Shown piece by piece: positions 1 to 7,168 of a stretch of DNA of 64,000 bases; the first letter of the stretch is position 1, and each line of letters begins with the position of its first letter. The notes under the pieces were generated by a model. The model was given only the letters and a program-made list of their open reading frames with translations. It was not told the origin of the DNA and made no database searches. Origin of the DNA: Paenilisteria newyorkensis (GTDB lineage Bacteria > Bacillota > Bacilli > Lactobacillales > Listeriaceae); contig NZ_JNFB01000012.1 in the NCBI RefSeq assembly GCF_000766145.1, positions 372,001 to 436,000 of the forward strand, written 5' to 3'. A program made the translations under genes and the position numbers.

Positions 1-1
1 A

Positions 2-349
2 GAAATTAAATGGGCAGAGGAAGAAAATATAAAAGATGATGGATCAGTATTTTCAAATTATAACCCTAAATCAAAGTGGGATTGGTACCAAATCGGCGGA
101 CGTTGGAAAAACATGCTGATTTTAAAGAATGGTGGAGTTGCAGACACTGCCAAAATTGAAAACATTGATCTGTCAAAAACAAATAAGACTTTTGCGCTAC
201 TAACGCCAGAAGGAGAATGGTATGAACGCGGAAAAATGGGATGGTGGGCAACTGTAACAGATAAGAATAACAATTACAGTGAGGAATACACCAAGTTGCT
301 ACTAGAAAATCAAGACTGCTTTATTACAATAGTCGATTGCCACATCTAA
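2..349 (+). CDS. Hypothetical phage protein, 5' end outside window
   Basis: The reading frame is open from the first bases of the window, so the start codon lies upstream and only the last 115 residues are seen. An aromatic stretch reading DWYQIGGRW sits near residue 28 of the visible part; this kind of motif recurs in small phage proteins of unknown role. No catalytic motif, signal peptide or membrane segment is visible. It leads the run of small early/middle genes and is followed after 27 bases by the next one. Function unknown. Confidence 0.7.
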   Translation, partial: EIKWAEEENIKDDGSVFSNYNPKSKWDWYQIGGRWKNMLILKNGGVADTAKIENIDLSKTNKTFALLTPEGEWYERGKMGWWATVTDKNNNYSEEYTKLLLENQDCFITIVDCHI

Positions 350-376
350 TTACAAGATTCGAAAGGTGGAATTGCA

Positions 377-931
377 ATGAAAATTGAGCAGCGATTTAAT
401 ATTAATAACGGCATTAAAGTAAAACTGACGGATGCCGGTGTTCAACATTTTATAGATTTTTATAAAAATGAACCTTACCACCGAGTATGTACCCCTGATA
501 TTGATGCAGAGGGATACACAAAGTTTTCAATGTGGATGTTAATGAAAATATATGGCTCACAAATGAATATTGGAAGTTGGGAGTTGCCATTTGAAACTAA
601 TGTATTTGTTGAAATAGAACAACAGAAGCCAGAATATTACGTGCGATTAACTGCTCCGGAAATAAATATTTTTTCGAAGTATGTTGATAAACGTCTAGAG
701 TTACTTGAAAAAGAGAAGCAACGAATGATGAAAGCAGTGGAATTTCGTGTGAAAATTGGCGATTTGTATTTCGTTAGCTGGGGCGAAGATGGCACACAAC
801 CAACATTCACACTTGACGACATGTTAGGTGCGTTAGATAGAGCGCGGAAGTTCGACAGCCAAGAGGAAGCAAATGAAATCGCTAAAATATTTGGCGGCGT
901 GGCAGTGCCAGTTGAGGAGGGTGAAGGATGA
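377..931 (+). CDS. Hypothetical phage protein, 184 aa
   Basis: A soluble 184-residue protein with a good ribosome-binding site (AAAGGTGG) before its ATG. The centre (about residues 95-120) is rich in Lys and Glu and probably helical. Its stop codon overlaps the start of the next gene (ATGA), so the two are translationally coupled. I do not recognise a family. Position among small middle-region genes ahead of the packaging module suggests a phage metabolic or host-takeover role, but that is context only. Confidence 0.8.
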   Translation: MKIEQRFNINNGIKVKLTDAGVQHFIDFYKNEPYHRVCTPDIDAEGYTKFSMWMLMKIYGSQMNIGSWELPFETNVFVEIEQQKPEYYVRLTAPEINIFSKYVDKRLELLEKEKQRMMKAVEFRVKIGDLYFVSWGEDGTQPTFTLDDMLGALDRARKFDSQEEANEIAKIFGGVAVPVEEGEG

Positions 932-1515
932 AACAAACAGGAAATCAAATAATTAAAAATATACGTGATTCATGGTTTAAGGACCATGTGGCGACGGTAA
1001 CGGGATTTGACGGAATAACGATAATAAAATGGAGAAACCCAAAATGCTTTCAGTATCACATGGAATATATTTTGAGAGATCATAATTTGTTTATTAGTGG
1101 AGACATTGGTTCAGCTGTTTATAATTTGACATGGCAAGCTAAATTAGGGAGTTTCAAAAATATTAATGTTGGCTATTTCACTGAAAAACTAGCGTGTTCA
1201 GAGCGTGATAAATACGATTACGATGATTTTGAAGAAGGAACAAAACGATTTATCAATGAACATTTTTATGATGATATGAAAGAGCATAAAGAAGAATTAG
1301 AAGAAATCAAACAAGAACTGTCAGATCCAAGTTATTATGGCGAATTTGGGCCATTTGAAGCGTGGCTTAGAGCTGAGGAGGTATCATCGAAAATCGAACT
1401 AGATGGTGAGCTTGGAGAGTGTTATAGTCGCGAGGTTAGAAGTCTTAATGCTGTGTTTTATGCTTATCTGATTGGTTTACAGATGATTGAAGAACAAATA
1501 CTAGATAAGGGGTGA
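928..1515 (+). CDS. Hypothetical phage protein, 195 aa
   Basis: This gene starts within the stop codon of the gene before it and is preceded by a strong GGAGG. The protein is acidic and soluble, with a charged, probably helical region around residues 110-135, and has no recognisable catalytic motif. The C-terminal third (around residues 140-175) resembles the end of a family of small phage proteins that follow similar gene orders, but I cannot name it. It belongs to the same tightly packed operon as its neighbours. Confidence 0.8.
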   Translation: MKQTGNQIIKNIRDSWFKDHVATVTGFDGITIIKWRNPKCFQYHMEYILRDHNLFISGDIGSAVYNLTWQAKLGSFKNINVGYFTEKLACSERDKYDYDDFEEGTKRFINEHFYDDMKEHKEELEEIKQELSDPSYYGEFGPFEAWLRAEEVSSKIELDGELGECYSREVRSLNAVFYAYLIGLQMIEEQILDKG

Positions 1516-1521
1516 GGCGTG

Positions 1522-1734
1522 ATGACTAAAGTTCCTTATATTGTACAAGATGAGTTAACCGAGTTTAAGCGTATGTGCAAGAATGATGCGTATTTAATTA
1601 CATGCTTATTCTTTGCAGTGCAAGGTGAATCGCAAGGAATAGCGTTTGCAAGTGGAACTGTGAGCTGGTGTAAACACGATAATAATTTGTATAATGCAGT
1701 GCGGTTTATCTTACATGGAGAGGAGGGCGAATGA
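1522..1734 (+). CDS. Hypothetical small phage protein, 70 aa
   Basis: The ATG lies directly after a GTG in the same frame and behind GGGGTGAGG, so the start could be one codon earlier. The product contains a short hydrophobic stretch (around YLITCLFFAV) but is too short and mixed to be a clear membrane protein. Its end overlaps the next gene by four bases. Function unknown. Confidence 0.65.
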   Translation: MTKVPYIVQDELTEFKRMCKNDAYLITCLFFAVQGESQGIAFASGTVSWCKHDNNLYNAVRFILHGEEGE

Positions 1735-1943
1735 TGAATAAATGTCTGATAACCGTACACACAAAAAAAGGCACAGTATGCCAATGTAAAACTCCGAAAA
1801 CACTGGAAGAATTGAAAAAAGACTACCGTACATTAAACGCTCAAGGGCACGTTAGTTTGATGGACGATAAGTCGCTAACTATAATACCTGTCAAGTCAAT
1901 AGATACTATACGCATTGAAAAAATGGATGGTGATGTGCGATGA
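1731..1943 (+). CDS. Hypothetical small phage protein, 70 aa
   Basis: Begins with two in-frame ATG codons overlapping the previous stop and preceded by GAGGAGG. The product is small and soluble and ends in a run of alternating hydrophobic residues typical of a beta strand. It overlaps the next gene by four bases, which supports it as a real member of the coupled operon. No family recognised. Confidence 0.65.
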   Translation: MMNKCLITVHTKKGTVCQCKTPKTLEELKKDYRTLNAQGHVSLMDDKSLTIIPVKSIDTIRIEKMDGDVR

Positions 1944-2185
1944 AACTAATTGCAACTGTATTATTCGACAATGGCACATTATCCAAATATACATCCGATT
2001 TCACAAGTGAGGACACAGATGTATTGGATGGGGTTATAGAAGTGGTTCAGGATATTTACCAAAACTCTGCAAATGGTTTTGTAACTATCCCAGGGGGACC
2101 AAACGAAGTTGGCACGCTTATAAATGTTGCGAAAACATCAGCAATTACATTTGAAGTCATTAAGGAGGGCGAGCATGAAAGTTAG
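1940..2185 (+). CDS. Hypothetical small phage protein, 81 aa
   Basis: A small acidic soluble protein. Its start overlaps the preceding stop codon, and its last codons overlap the start of the following gene by 11 bases. There is no recognisable motif. The alternating strand-like pattern near both ends suggests a small beta-rich fold, which is an inference from composition only. Confidence 0.65.
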   Translation: MKLIATVLFDNGTLSKYTSDFTSEDTDVLDGVIEVVQDIYQNSANGFVTIPGGPNEVGTLINVAKTSAITFEVIKEGEHES

Positions 2186-2531
2186 GCAAACAATTGTCAA
2201 CGAGTATGAAGCTGTTCAATACTTGTCCAATATGGCGACTGGCTGGGCGTATTTAGATGAATTGGTACGCTTCGCTGGTAAGAAACCTAGTCTTTTCCGT
2301 AAAAAAGGTAATGAAACCATTGAAGAAGCACTAAAACGTATTAAATCCGAAAACAGTTATTTGAGACCACGTTTTTTAAAAAAATATTATGAGCATGAAA
2401 ATGGAAGAATCATAATAAACCCAAGACACAAAGCTATTTATATTTTTGAAGGTGATGAAATTAATGAGATTCGAAAAAGCTATTTAAAACTGCAGGGATA
2501 TGAAATCATTGAGGAGGATATAGGAAAATGA
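2175..2531 (+). CDS. Hypothetical phage protein, 118 aa
   Basis: I chose the ATG at 2175 because it follows AAGGAGGGCG at normal spacing; the frame is open further upstream but without a ribosome-binding site. The product is basic in its first half and ends in an acidic tail. The middle (about residues 60-90) has a strand-rich pattern. No family recognised. It overlaps the next gene by four bases. Confidence 0.7.
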   Translation: MKVRQTIVNEYEAVQYLSNMATGWAYLDELVRFAGKKPSLFRKKGNETIEEALKRIKSENSYLRPRFLKKYYEHENGRIIINPRHKAIYIFEGDEINEIRKSYLKLQGYEIIEEDIGK

Positions 2532-2782
2532 AAACAAGTGAATTAAAAACAGCGGTGCATGATGAAGGCTTGGAATTGTGGATTTTAGAAAACTATATTG
2601 CCGTTGTGAATCCAGCAACTGGAACAGATATGGGTTTTGTAGACCGAAATAATCCGTATGTTGCGCAAGTCGAATCAGCCGCAGTTAAGGAATTAGACAA
2701 AACGACCAGAAAAAAACTAATTAAATTACTTTTCGATTATGGCATGACACCGTTAGAGGAACGAGAAGATATGGGGCGCTGA
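2528..2782 (+). CDS. Hypothetical small phage protein, 84 aa
   Basis: The start overlaps the preceding stop codon. The C-terminal half (roughly residues 45-80) reads as a helix that could pack as a small regulatory or structural domain. The motif TPLEEREDMG at the end resembles the tail of small phage proteins that assess host metabolism, but this is too weak to name. Function unknown. Confidence 0.65.
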   Translation: MKTSELKTAVHDEGLELWILENYIAVVNPATGTDMGFVDRNNPYVAQVESAAVKELDKTTRKKLIKLLFDYGMTPLEEREDMGR

Positions 2783-2790
2783 GGCATAAG

Positions 2791-3066
2791 ATGAACAGAC
2801 TTGATATAACAAAATTACCACCTGTTTCGAAAAGATGCGTATTTTGTAAAAGAAAAGAAGCTATGTATTTATGTGATTACCGATTTGGCTCACCAGGCAT
2901 ATGGTTTACAAGAGATTATAGATCGTTTGTGAAAACGAACTCGAATCTACCTGAATTTATAACATGTGATGCACCGATGTGCAGAGAATGTGTGGACGAA
3001 GTGAGTAACGAAATGCATATGTGTCCTGCACATAAAAATTTTATAACAAACGCAAGACATTGCTAA
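2791..3066 (+). CDS. Small cysteine-rich phage protein, probable zinc-binding, 91 aa
   Basis: Two Cys/His clusters are visible: CVFC near residue 17 followed by CDY at about 29, and then CDAPMCREC around residues 60-68 followed by CPAH near 80. The spacing (CxxC ... C ... CxxxxCxxC ... CxxH) is typical of a treble-clef or ribbon zinc site. No catalytic residues are apparent. Many phages carry such proteins as early regulators; no specific role can be assigned. Confidence 0.7.
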   Translation: MNRLDITKLPPVSKRCVFCKRKEAMYLCDYRFGSPGIWFTRDYRSFVKTNSNLPEFITCDAPMCRECVDEVSNEMHMCPAHKNFITNARHC

Positions 3067-3105
3067 TGTATTTGATTGAGGCTGAGAGGAGGTGAATATT
3101 TTTGA

Positions 3106-3264
3106 ATGAAAATTTTGTATATTTTGATAATTATATGTGCATTGTTGCTAATTGTATGGATGTCACTTAGCCCTTTATTCGGCAAAATTGGCAAGTTTAT
3201 ATCAAACAGAAAAAACAAAGTAGAAGATGACATTAAAAATAATGAGGAGGACTGGTTTGAATGA
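3106..3264 (+). CDS. Small membrane protein, 52 aa
   Basis: A 52-residue frame with AGGAGG eight bases upstream of its ATG. The first 22 residues are strongly hydrophobic and form one membrane helix. The C-terminal part is charged and probably cytoplasmic. Its TGA overlaps the ATG of the SPFH gene that follows, so the two are coupled. The pairing suggests a small membrane partner of the SPFH protein; that is inference. Confidence 0.65.
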   Translation: MKILYILIIICALLLIVWMSLSPLFGKIGKFISNRKNKVEDDIKNNEEDWFE

Positions 3265-4088
3265 AGAAAAGTGTAATTGGAGCTATTGCGATAGGGGTAT
3301 TATTAATTTTTGGGGCGATCGGATTAATTATGAGTTTAACAAAAGTAGATAATGGGAACGTTGGTATCGTCTACAGCCCGAATGGTGGCATAAAGGAAAA
3401 AGCGTTGGGACAGGGATGGCACATGGTTGGTTTGCTGGATAAAGTGAACGAGTACCCAACTAAATTACGCACAGTCGATGCTAAGGACTTAACTGTATCA
3501 ACCAAAGACGGTAAAAACATCAATTTGGATTTATCATATAGCTACAAAATTGATGCTTCGAAAGCAACAGATATTTATAAAACGTTCGGCAGCGTACCGG
3601 TTGAAGAACTGGAAAAAGGATATATGGAACGCCGTTTATTAGAAACGACTCGCCGTGTTGTTAGCAAGTACAATTTACTGGACATTTACGGTGAAGATGC
3701 AACCGAAGCATCCATGAACATTCAAAAAGACTTTGCTAAAAATGTTGATAAGCTTGGATTTATTGTATCTGATACAACATTGGGTGCACCAAAGGCGGAT
3801 GCTAAGACGCAGGCTGCTATTGATGACCGGGTAAAGGTATCACAAGAAAATTCTAAGAAGAAGCTAGAACTTGAAAATGATAAGATCGATGCTCAGCGTA
3901 AGGAAGTACAGGCACAAGGTGAAGCGACTAAACGCCAAATCGAAGCAACTGCAGAGGCAAAAGCAAATGAAACAGTTTCCAAGTCCATTACAACGGAGTT
4001 ACTGAGGAAAATGGAAATGGAGGCACGAATTCAACACGGATGGATTACAACGCAGGGTGCTAATACAGTTGTAACGGATGGTAAGTAA
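3261..4088 (+). CDS. Phage-encoded SPFH/prohibitin-family membrane protein
   Basis: One N-terminal membrane helix (about residues 5-27) is followed by a band-7/SPFH domain (about 30-190): VDNGNVGIVY, a conserved GQGWHMVG turn, and the strand/helix pattern seen in prohibitins. A long charged, Ala/Glu/Lys-rich coiled coil follows (about 195-260). SPFH proteins form ring-like oligomers in membranes and bind proteases such as FtsH. The length of 275 residues is normal for prohibitins. It is translationally coupled to the tiny membrane protein upstream. In a phage, a role in protecting or remodelling the host membrane or blocking a host protease is plausible but unproven. Confidence 0.85.
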   Translation: MKKSVIGAIAIGVLLIFGAIGLIMSLTKVDNGNVGIVYSPNGGIKEKALGQGWHMVGLLDKVNEYPTKLRTVDAKDLTVSTKDGKNINLDLSYSYKIDASKATDIYKTFGSVPVEELEKGYMERRLLETTRRVVSKYNLLDIYGEDATEASMNIQKDFAKNVDKLGFIVSDTTLGAPKADAKTQAAIDDRVKVSQENSKKKLELENDKIDAQRKEVQAQGEATKRQIEATAEAKANETVSKSITTELLRKMEMEARIQHGWITTQGANTVVTDGK

Positions 4089-4317
4089 CGTGGATAGCTC
4101 TGTGAATGTGGACATTAGCCCCGAAGAAGCATATGAACTTGTTACAACCGTTATGGAGGCATTTAAGAAAATCATCAAAAAAATATTGGATTACATTGAA
4201 TGCTTCTTTACTCGACATGCAAAAGCGAAAACATATATGCGTATAGCTATAGACACTAAGAATTCACGTATTAGGCGAAAAAATATGAAAAAAATACAAA
4301 TACTACTGAATAGCTAG
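4078..4317 (+). CDS. Hypothetical small protein, 79 aa
   Basis: Overlaps the end of the SPFH gene by 11 bases and has no good ribosome-binding site at this ATG; a GTG at 4090 is an alternative. The product is a short amphipathic helix followed by a strongly basic tail. Composition and strand fit a real gene, but the start and even its expression are uncertain. Confidence 0.45.
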   Translation: MVSNVDSSVNVDISPEEAYELVTTVMEAFKKIIKKILDYIECFFTRHAKAKTYMRIAIDTKNSRIRRKNMKKIQILLNS

Positions 4318-4343
4318 AAAATCATCACTTGGATGTGATTTAA

Positions 4344-4634
4344 ATGATATGCAGACATATGATTGTAAAGGATCAATTTACGTTGGACGGCCATTTAGTC
4401 TCAAGAGAATGCGAAAGATGTGGAATGAAGTTATTTACAGGTTATAAGGAGATGAATGGATTGGAACAGTCTACAAACAATATTAATAATGATGGAGTCT
4501 ACGTACAAGTAGATAACAAGGTAGTGTCTATAGAGGGCGCACCAGCAACAGGATTTGGACAAACAGTTATCAATTGGGCAGATGGTAAACCAGTAAGTGC
4601 AGAGACAACTACGAAACATAAAATCAAATACTAA
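4344..4634 (+). CDS. Hypothetical phage protein with N-terminal zinc-like motif, 96 aa
   Basis: The first 30 residues contain CRH and CERC, a spacing that could bind a zinc ion as a single knuckle. The rest is polar and ends in a short strand-rich part. The next feature downstream is a strong intrinsic terminator, so this is the last gene of the early/middle transcript. Function unknown. Confidence 0.65.
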   Translation: MICRHMIVKDQFTLDGHLVSRECERCGMKLFTGYKEMNGLEQSTNNINNDGVYVQVDNKVVSIEGAPATGFGQTVINWADGKPVSAETTTKHKIKY

Positions 4635-4654
4635 ACGTCTGATCGTAAAAATCG

Positions 4655-4700
4655 AAGGACGCAATGAGTTAGCTTAACGGCTACTTGTTGCGTCCTTTTT
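4655..4700 (+). terminator. Intrinsic terminator ending the early/middle operon
   Basis: AAGGACGCAA and TTGCGTCCTT form a perfect 10-bp stem, with a 23-base loop, followed directly by a T tract. It lies between the small-gene run and the sigma-like regulator, separating the two transcription units. Confidence 0.8.
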
Positions 4701-4717
4701 ATTTAGGAGGGAATGTC

Positions 4718-5269
4718 ATGATTCACAAATTGAAGAAGGAGTATCAAAGTGGCCGGCTCGATTTGCTAAGAATATTGGACAGTATGCCAAAAGAAGAATC
4801 ACAGGGTGTTCCTGGTAAAAGAATAGTCAATTCAAAGAAAAAAGATAAAGCGACATTGATCCGTGAAATGATTAGTGACATGACATTCGCAATTGATTGG
4901 ATGAGAACTGGACGCGAGCCGAATAGCATAAGAGGGATTGAGAGGCAGGGAGTATATAACAACACTGTACACATGGACCCGATGATACTGGCTAATATGA
5001 TAGGAGCATCTATGACACAGAAAGAGGTGGACGAGTATCCACTAAATGAGTATGAGGCAGAGATATTAGAGTTCTTTCATTCTATTTTATCTGATCGAGA
5101 GAAAGAGTGTTTTATGTTGGTACGCGCAAATGAATACAGTTTCCATGAGGCAGCAGAGGCATTACATATTGAGAAAGGATCTGTACAGCAATACGTGCGT
5201 AGAGCCGAGGAAAAACTAAAAGAAGCATTTAGTAATAACCTTTGGTTTTATGATTATGTTCGGGGCTAA
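4718..5269 (+). CDS. Sigma-70 region 4-like late transcription regulator (ArpU/RinA-type role)
   Basis: The start follows TTAGGAGGG at proper spacing; earlier in-frame codons fall inside the terminator. The last 65 residues contain a helix-turn-helix typical of sigma region 4: LSDREKECFMLV, then FHEAAEALHIEKGSVQQYVRRAEEKL. The first 120 residues lack sigma region 2, so this is not a complete sigma factor. In Gram-positive siphophages a protein of this type and position, just before the packaging genes, activates late transcription. It probably drives the structural genes from a promoter in the following intergenic region. Confidence 0.8.
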   Translation: MIHKLKKEYQSGRLDLLRILDSMPKEESQGVPGKRIVNSKKKDKATLIREMISDMTFAIDWMRTGREPNSIRGIERQGVYNNTVHMDPMILANMIGASMTQKEVDEYPLNEYEAEILEFFHSILSDREKECFMLVRANEYSFHEAAEALHIEKGSVQQYVRRAEEKLKEAFSNNLWFYDYVRG

Positions 5270-5357
5270 TTCTTGTCTTACGTTTGCCTACTATATATGA
5301 AGGAAGCAATGCAAAACAAAAAGAAGGTGCTAGACACACCTTCCCATAGCCAGCCGT

Positions 5358-5439
5358 CACCGGCTTTGAGATAGCAACTGTAGCACGCGTGCTTTTGAGA
5401 GTTTGCTATCTCACCCATTATTTTAAATGAAAGCCGGTG
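5358..5439. repeat. Nested inverted repeats upstream of the methyltransferase
   Basis: Three nested dyads share one centre. CACCGGCTTT (5358-5367) pairs with AAAGCCGGTG (5430-5439). GAGATAGCAA (5368-5377) pairs with TTGCTATCTC (5403-5412). The 12-bp palindrome AGCACGCGTGCT (5382-5393) sits inside. All arms are perfect. The right outer arm overlaps the first codons of the methyltransferase frame, so folding in RNA could control its translation; as DNA it could be a protein-binding cruciform. No T tract follows, so it is not a simple terminator. Confidence 0.7.
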
Positions 5440-6176
5440 TGAAATCAATGGAAATGGAACAATTGTTCAAGAAAAGTGAGAGAAAAGTATATATTGTAAA
5501 CGGAAAACACTTATTAATACATGGCAGTTCAATGGATAGCTACTACGATACGTTGCTATCTAACATTAAAATAAGCGCAGTAGTAACTGATCCACCTTAT
5601 GGAATAAATCTATTGAGTAATAAGAATACACTCGGAAGAAGTAAAACAGTCTACAAACCAGTACATGGAGATACAAGCACGGAAGCTTTCAAGATGTTTT
5701 ATGAAAAAAGAATTGTATCTATGGGAATTAATAACTATGCAATTTTTGGTGGCAATTATTTTGCACCAATCCTGCCCAGTGCGAAGGGCTGGATTGCATG
5801 GGATAAGAAAGTAAATGCAGGAATGAGTTTCAGTAGGACAGAATTAATCTACACTAGTTTTCATAAAAAGACAGACATCATTGAGTATCGGTATGCTGGT
5901 GCAGCAGTTGAGCGAGAAGAACGAGAATATGGTTATAAGAGGTTTCACCCCACGCAGAAACCTATCGGATTATTACGTCGGGTTATTCAATTGTTACCAG
6001 ATACAGAAGAGTATATCCTGGATGGGTTCGGTGGTAGTGCATCTTTAATGTGTGCGGCAGAGTATGAAGGTACCAAGTCAATCATCTTCGAGGTAGATGA
6101 GGAGTACATTAACCAAGGCATTAGCCTATACCTTAGTTTGTTCCCATCACATGAAATTAAGGAAATTGTATTTTGA
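5427..6176 (+). CDS. Phage DNA (N6-adenine or N4-cytosine) methyltransferase
   Basis: Motif IV DPPYG is at residues 55-59 and the AdoMet-binding motif DGFGGS at 199-204, the permuted (beta-class) order. HPTQKP at 174-179 is the usual element before motif I. The 249-residue length fits small phage orphan methylases; no restriction partner is adjacent. It probably protects phage DNA from host restriction. No good ribosome-binding site precedes the first ATG, which lies in a hairpin arm; the ATG at 5448 is a possible alternative start. The gene is followed by the HNH nuclease after 15 bases. Confidence 0.88.
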   Translation: MKAGVKSMEMEQLFKKSERKVYIVNGKHLLIHGSSMDSYYDTLLSNIKISAVVTDPPYGINLLSNKNTLGRSKTVYKPVHGDTSTEAFKMFYEKRIVSMGINNYAIFGGNYFAPILPSAKGWIAWDKKVNAGMSFSRTELIYTSFHKKTDIIEYRYAGAAVEREEREYGYKRFHPTQKPIGLLRRVIQLLPDTEEYILDGFGGSASLMCAAEYEGTKSIIFEVDEEYINQGISLYLSLFPSHEIKEIVF

Positions 6177-6191
6177 TATGGAGTGAGTGAC

Positions 6192-6506
6192 ATGCGGACA
6201 AGAGATGAGATAGATGCCATCTATAAGACATCGCGATGGGCTAAGACACGTAAAACTGTCTTAGCTCGCGATTATTATTTATGTCAAGAATGCAAGAGAC
6301 GTGGAATCATTAAACAAGGGAACACGGTTCATCACATTATTGAGTTGAGAGAAGATACTAGCAAAGCTTTTGATTTAAATAACCTAGAGACAGTGTGTCT
6401 AGCCTGCCATAACATGGAGCATCCAGAAAAAGCTGGTGGTAGGAGAAAGGCAAAGAGAAATCCCAATGTTATTAAATTTTATAGGAACAATGACTTCAAC
6501 ATATAA
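6192..6506 (+). CDS. HNH endonuclease of the phage packaging module
   Basis: A 104-residue HNH nuclease: CQEC at 31-34 and CLAC at 69-72 form the structural zinc site, H47-H48 supply the catalytic histidine, N63-N64 the asparagine and H73 the last histidine. The start follows GGAGTG with 6-7 bases spacing, and an in-frame GTG three codons earlier is less likely. In cos-type HK97-like phages of Gram-positive hosts the HNH protein sits next to the terminase genes and is needed with terminase for cos cleavage. Its position here, directly before the small terminase gene, fits that role. Confidence 0.92.
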   Translation: MRTRDEIDAIYKTSRWAKTRKTVLARDYYLCQECKRRGIIKQGNTVHHIIELREDTSKAFDLNNLETVCLACHNMEHPEKAGGRRKAKRNPNVIKFYRNNDFNI

Positions 6507-6712
6507 TTTTACAGGCATTTAAGACTATTTATTATATGTGGTAGGTCTAAATACACCCCCCTACCATGAATTCTGAAAAATTTGGTCAGATCCTGAACGG
6601 TTGCCCCCTCCCTTCACAATAAATTCGCTGATCAATTATTTTCAAAGGGCAGAAGGATTGTTTTTATTGCTGGTATATTGCGATTTTGAATACAGAAAGG
6701 CGGTGAGGAAAT
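6507..6712 (+). other. Probable cos region between HNH and terminase genes
   Basis: A 206-base gap in an otherwise tightly packed operon. It holds a perfect inverted repeat TGGTAGG (6539-6545) / CCTACCA (6560-6566) enclosing a run of C residues, and a second C-rich stretch (TTGCCCCCTCCC, 6601-6612), both unusual in this A+T-rich phage. Cos sites of related phages lie in this interval and have G+C-rich single-stranded ends. The cut position cannot be read from sequence alone. Confidence 0.45.
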
Positions 6713-7168
6713 ATGCCAACACCAGCAAAATCGATAGGACTTCAATTAATCGATGGAAATAAAAATCACAGAACAAAAGAAGAAATTGATAAAAGAATCA
6801 AAAATGAAAACAGATTAAAAATGAGTGCTGAGAATATACACCCACCGTCATGGTTAGACAAAACGGCAAAAAAAGAATTTAACAGAATAACAGCATTATT
6901 ATTAGAAATAGACTTGATAAATGATGCTGATATTGCCCATCTTGCGCTTTACTGTGATTCGTATTCTCAATATCTTTCATATAAACGACAAGTCAAAAAG
7001 AAAGGGCTTTGGGTAGATAATAAACCAAATCCATTTATATTACGGATGAAGGATGCCGCCATTCAAATGCGATCGTTTGGAGCAGATTTGGGGTTGTCTC
7101 CAGCAGCGAGAGCAAAGTTAGCAATAAATCTAAGTAGCAATGACGAAAATGAAGACGAAGAATTCTAA
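6713..7168 (+). CDS. Terminase small subunit, P27 family
   Basis: The 151-residue length, the opening PTPAKSIGLQLIDGNKNHRTK and the helical body with WLDKTAKKEFNRI fit the P27-type small terminase of HK97-like phages. It recognises the phage packaging site and loads DNA onto the large subunit. GGCGGTGAGG precedes the ATG. It overlaps the large subunit gene by 29 bases, which indicates translational coupling. Confidence 0.92.
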   Translation: MPTPAKSIGLQLIDGNKNHRTKEEIDKRIKNENRLKMSAENIHPPSWLDKTAKKEFNRITALLLEIDLINDADIAHLALYCDSYSQYLSYKRQVKKKGLWVDNKPNPFILRMKDAAIQMRSFGADLGLSPAARAKLAINLSSNDENEDEEF

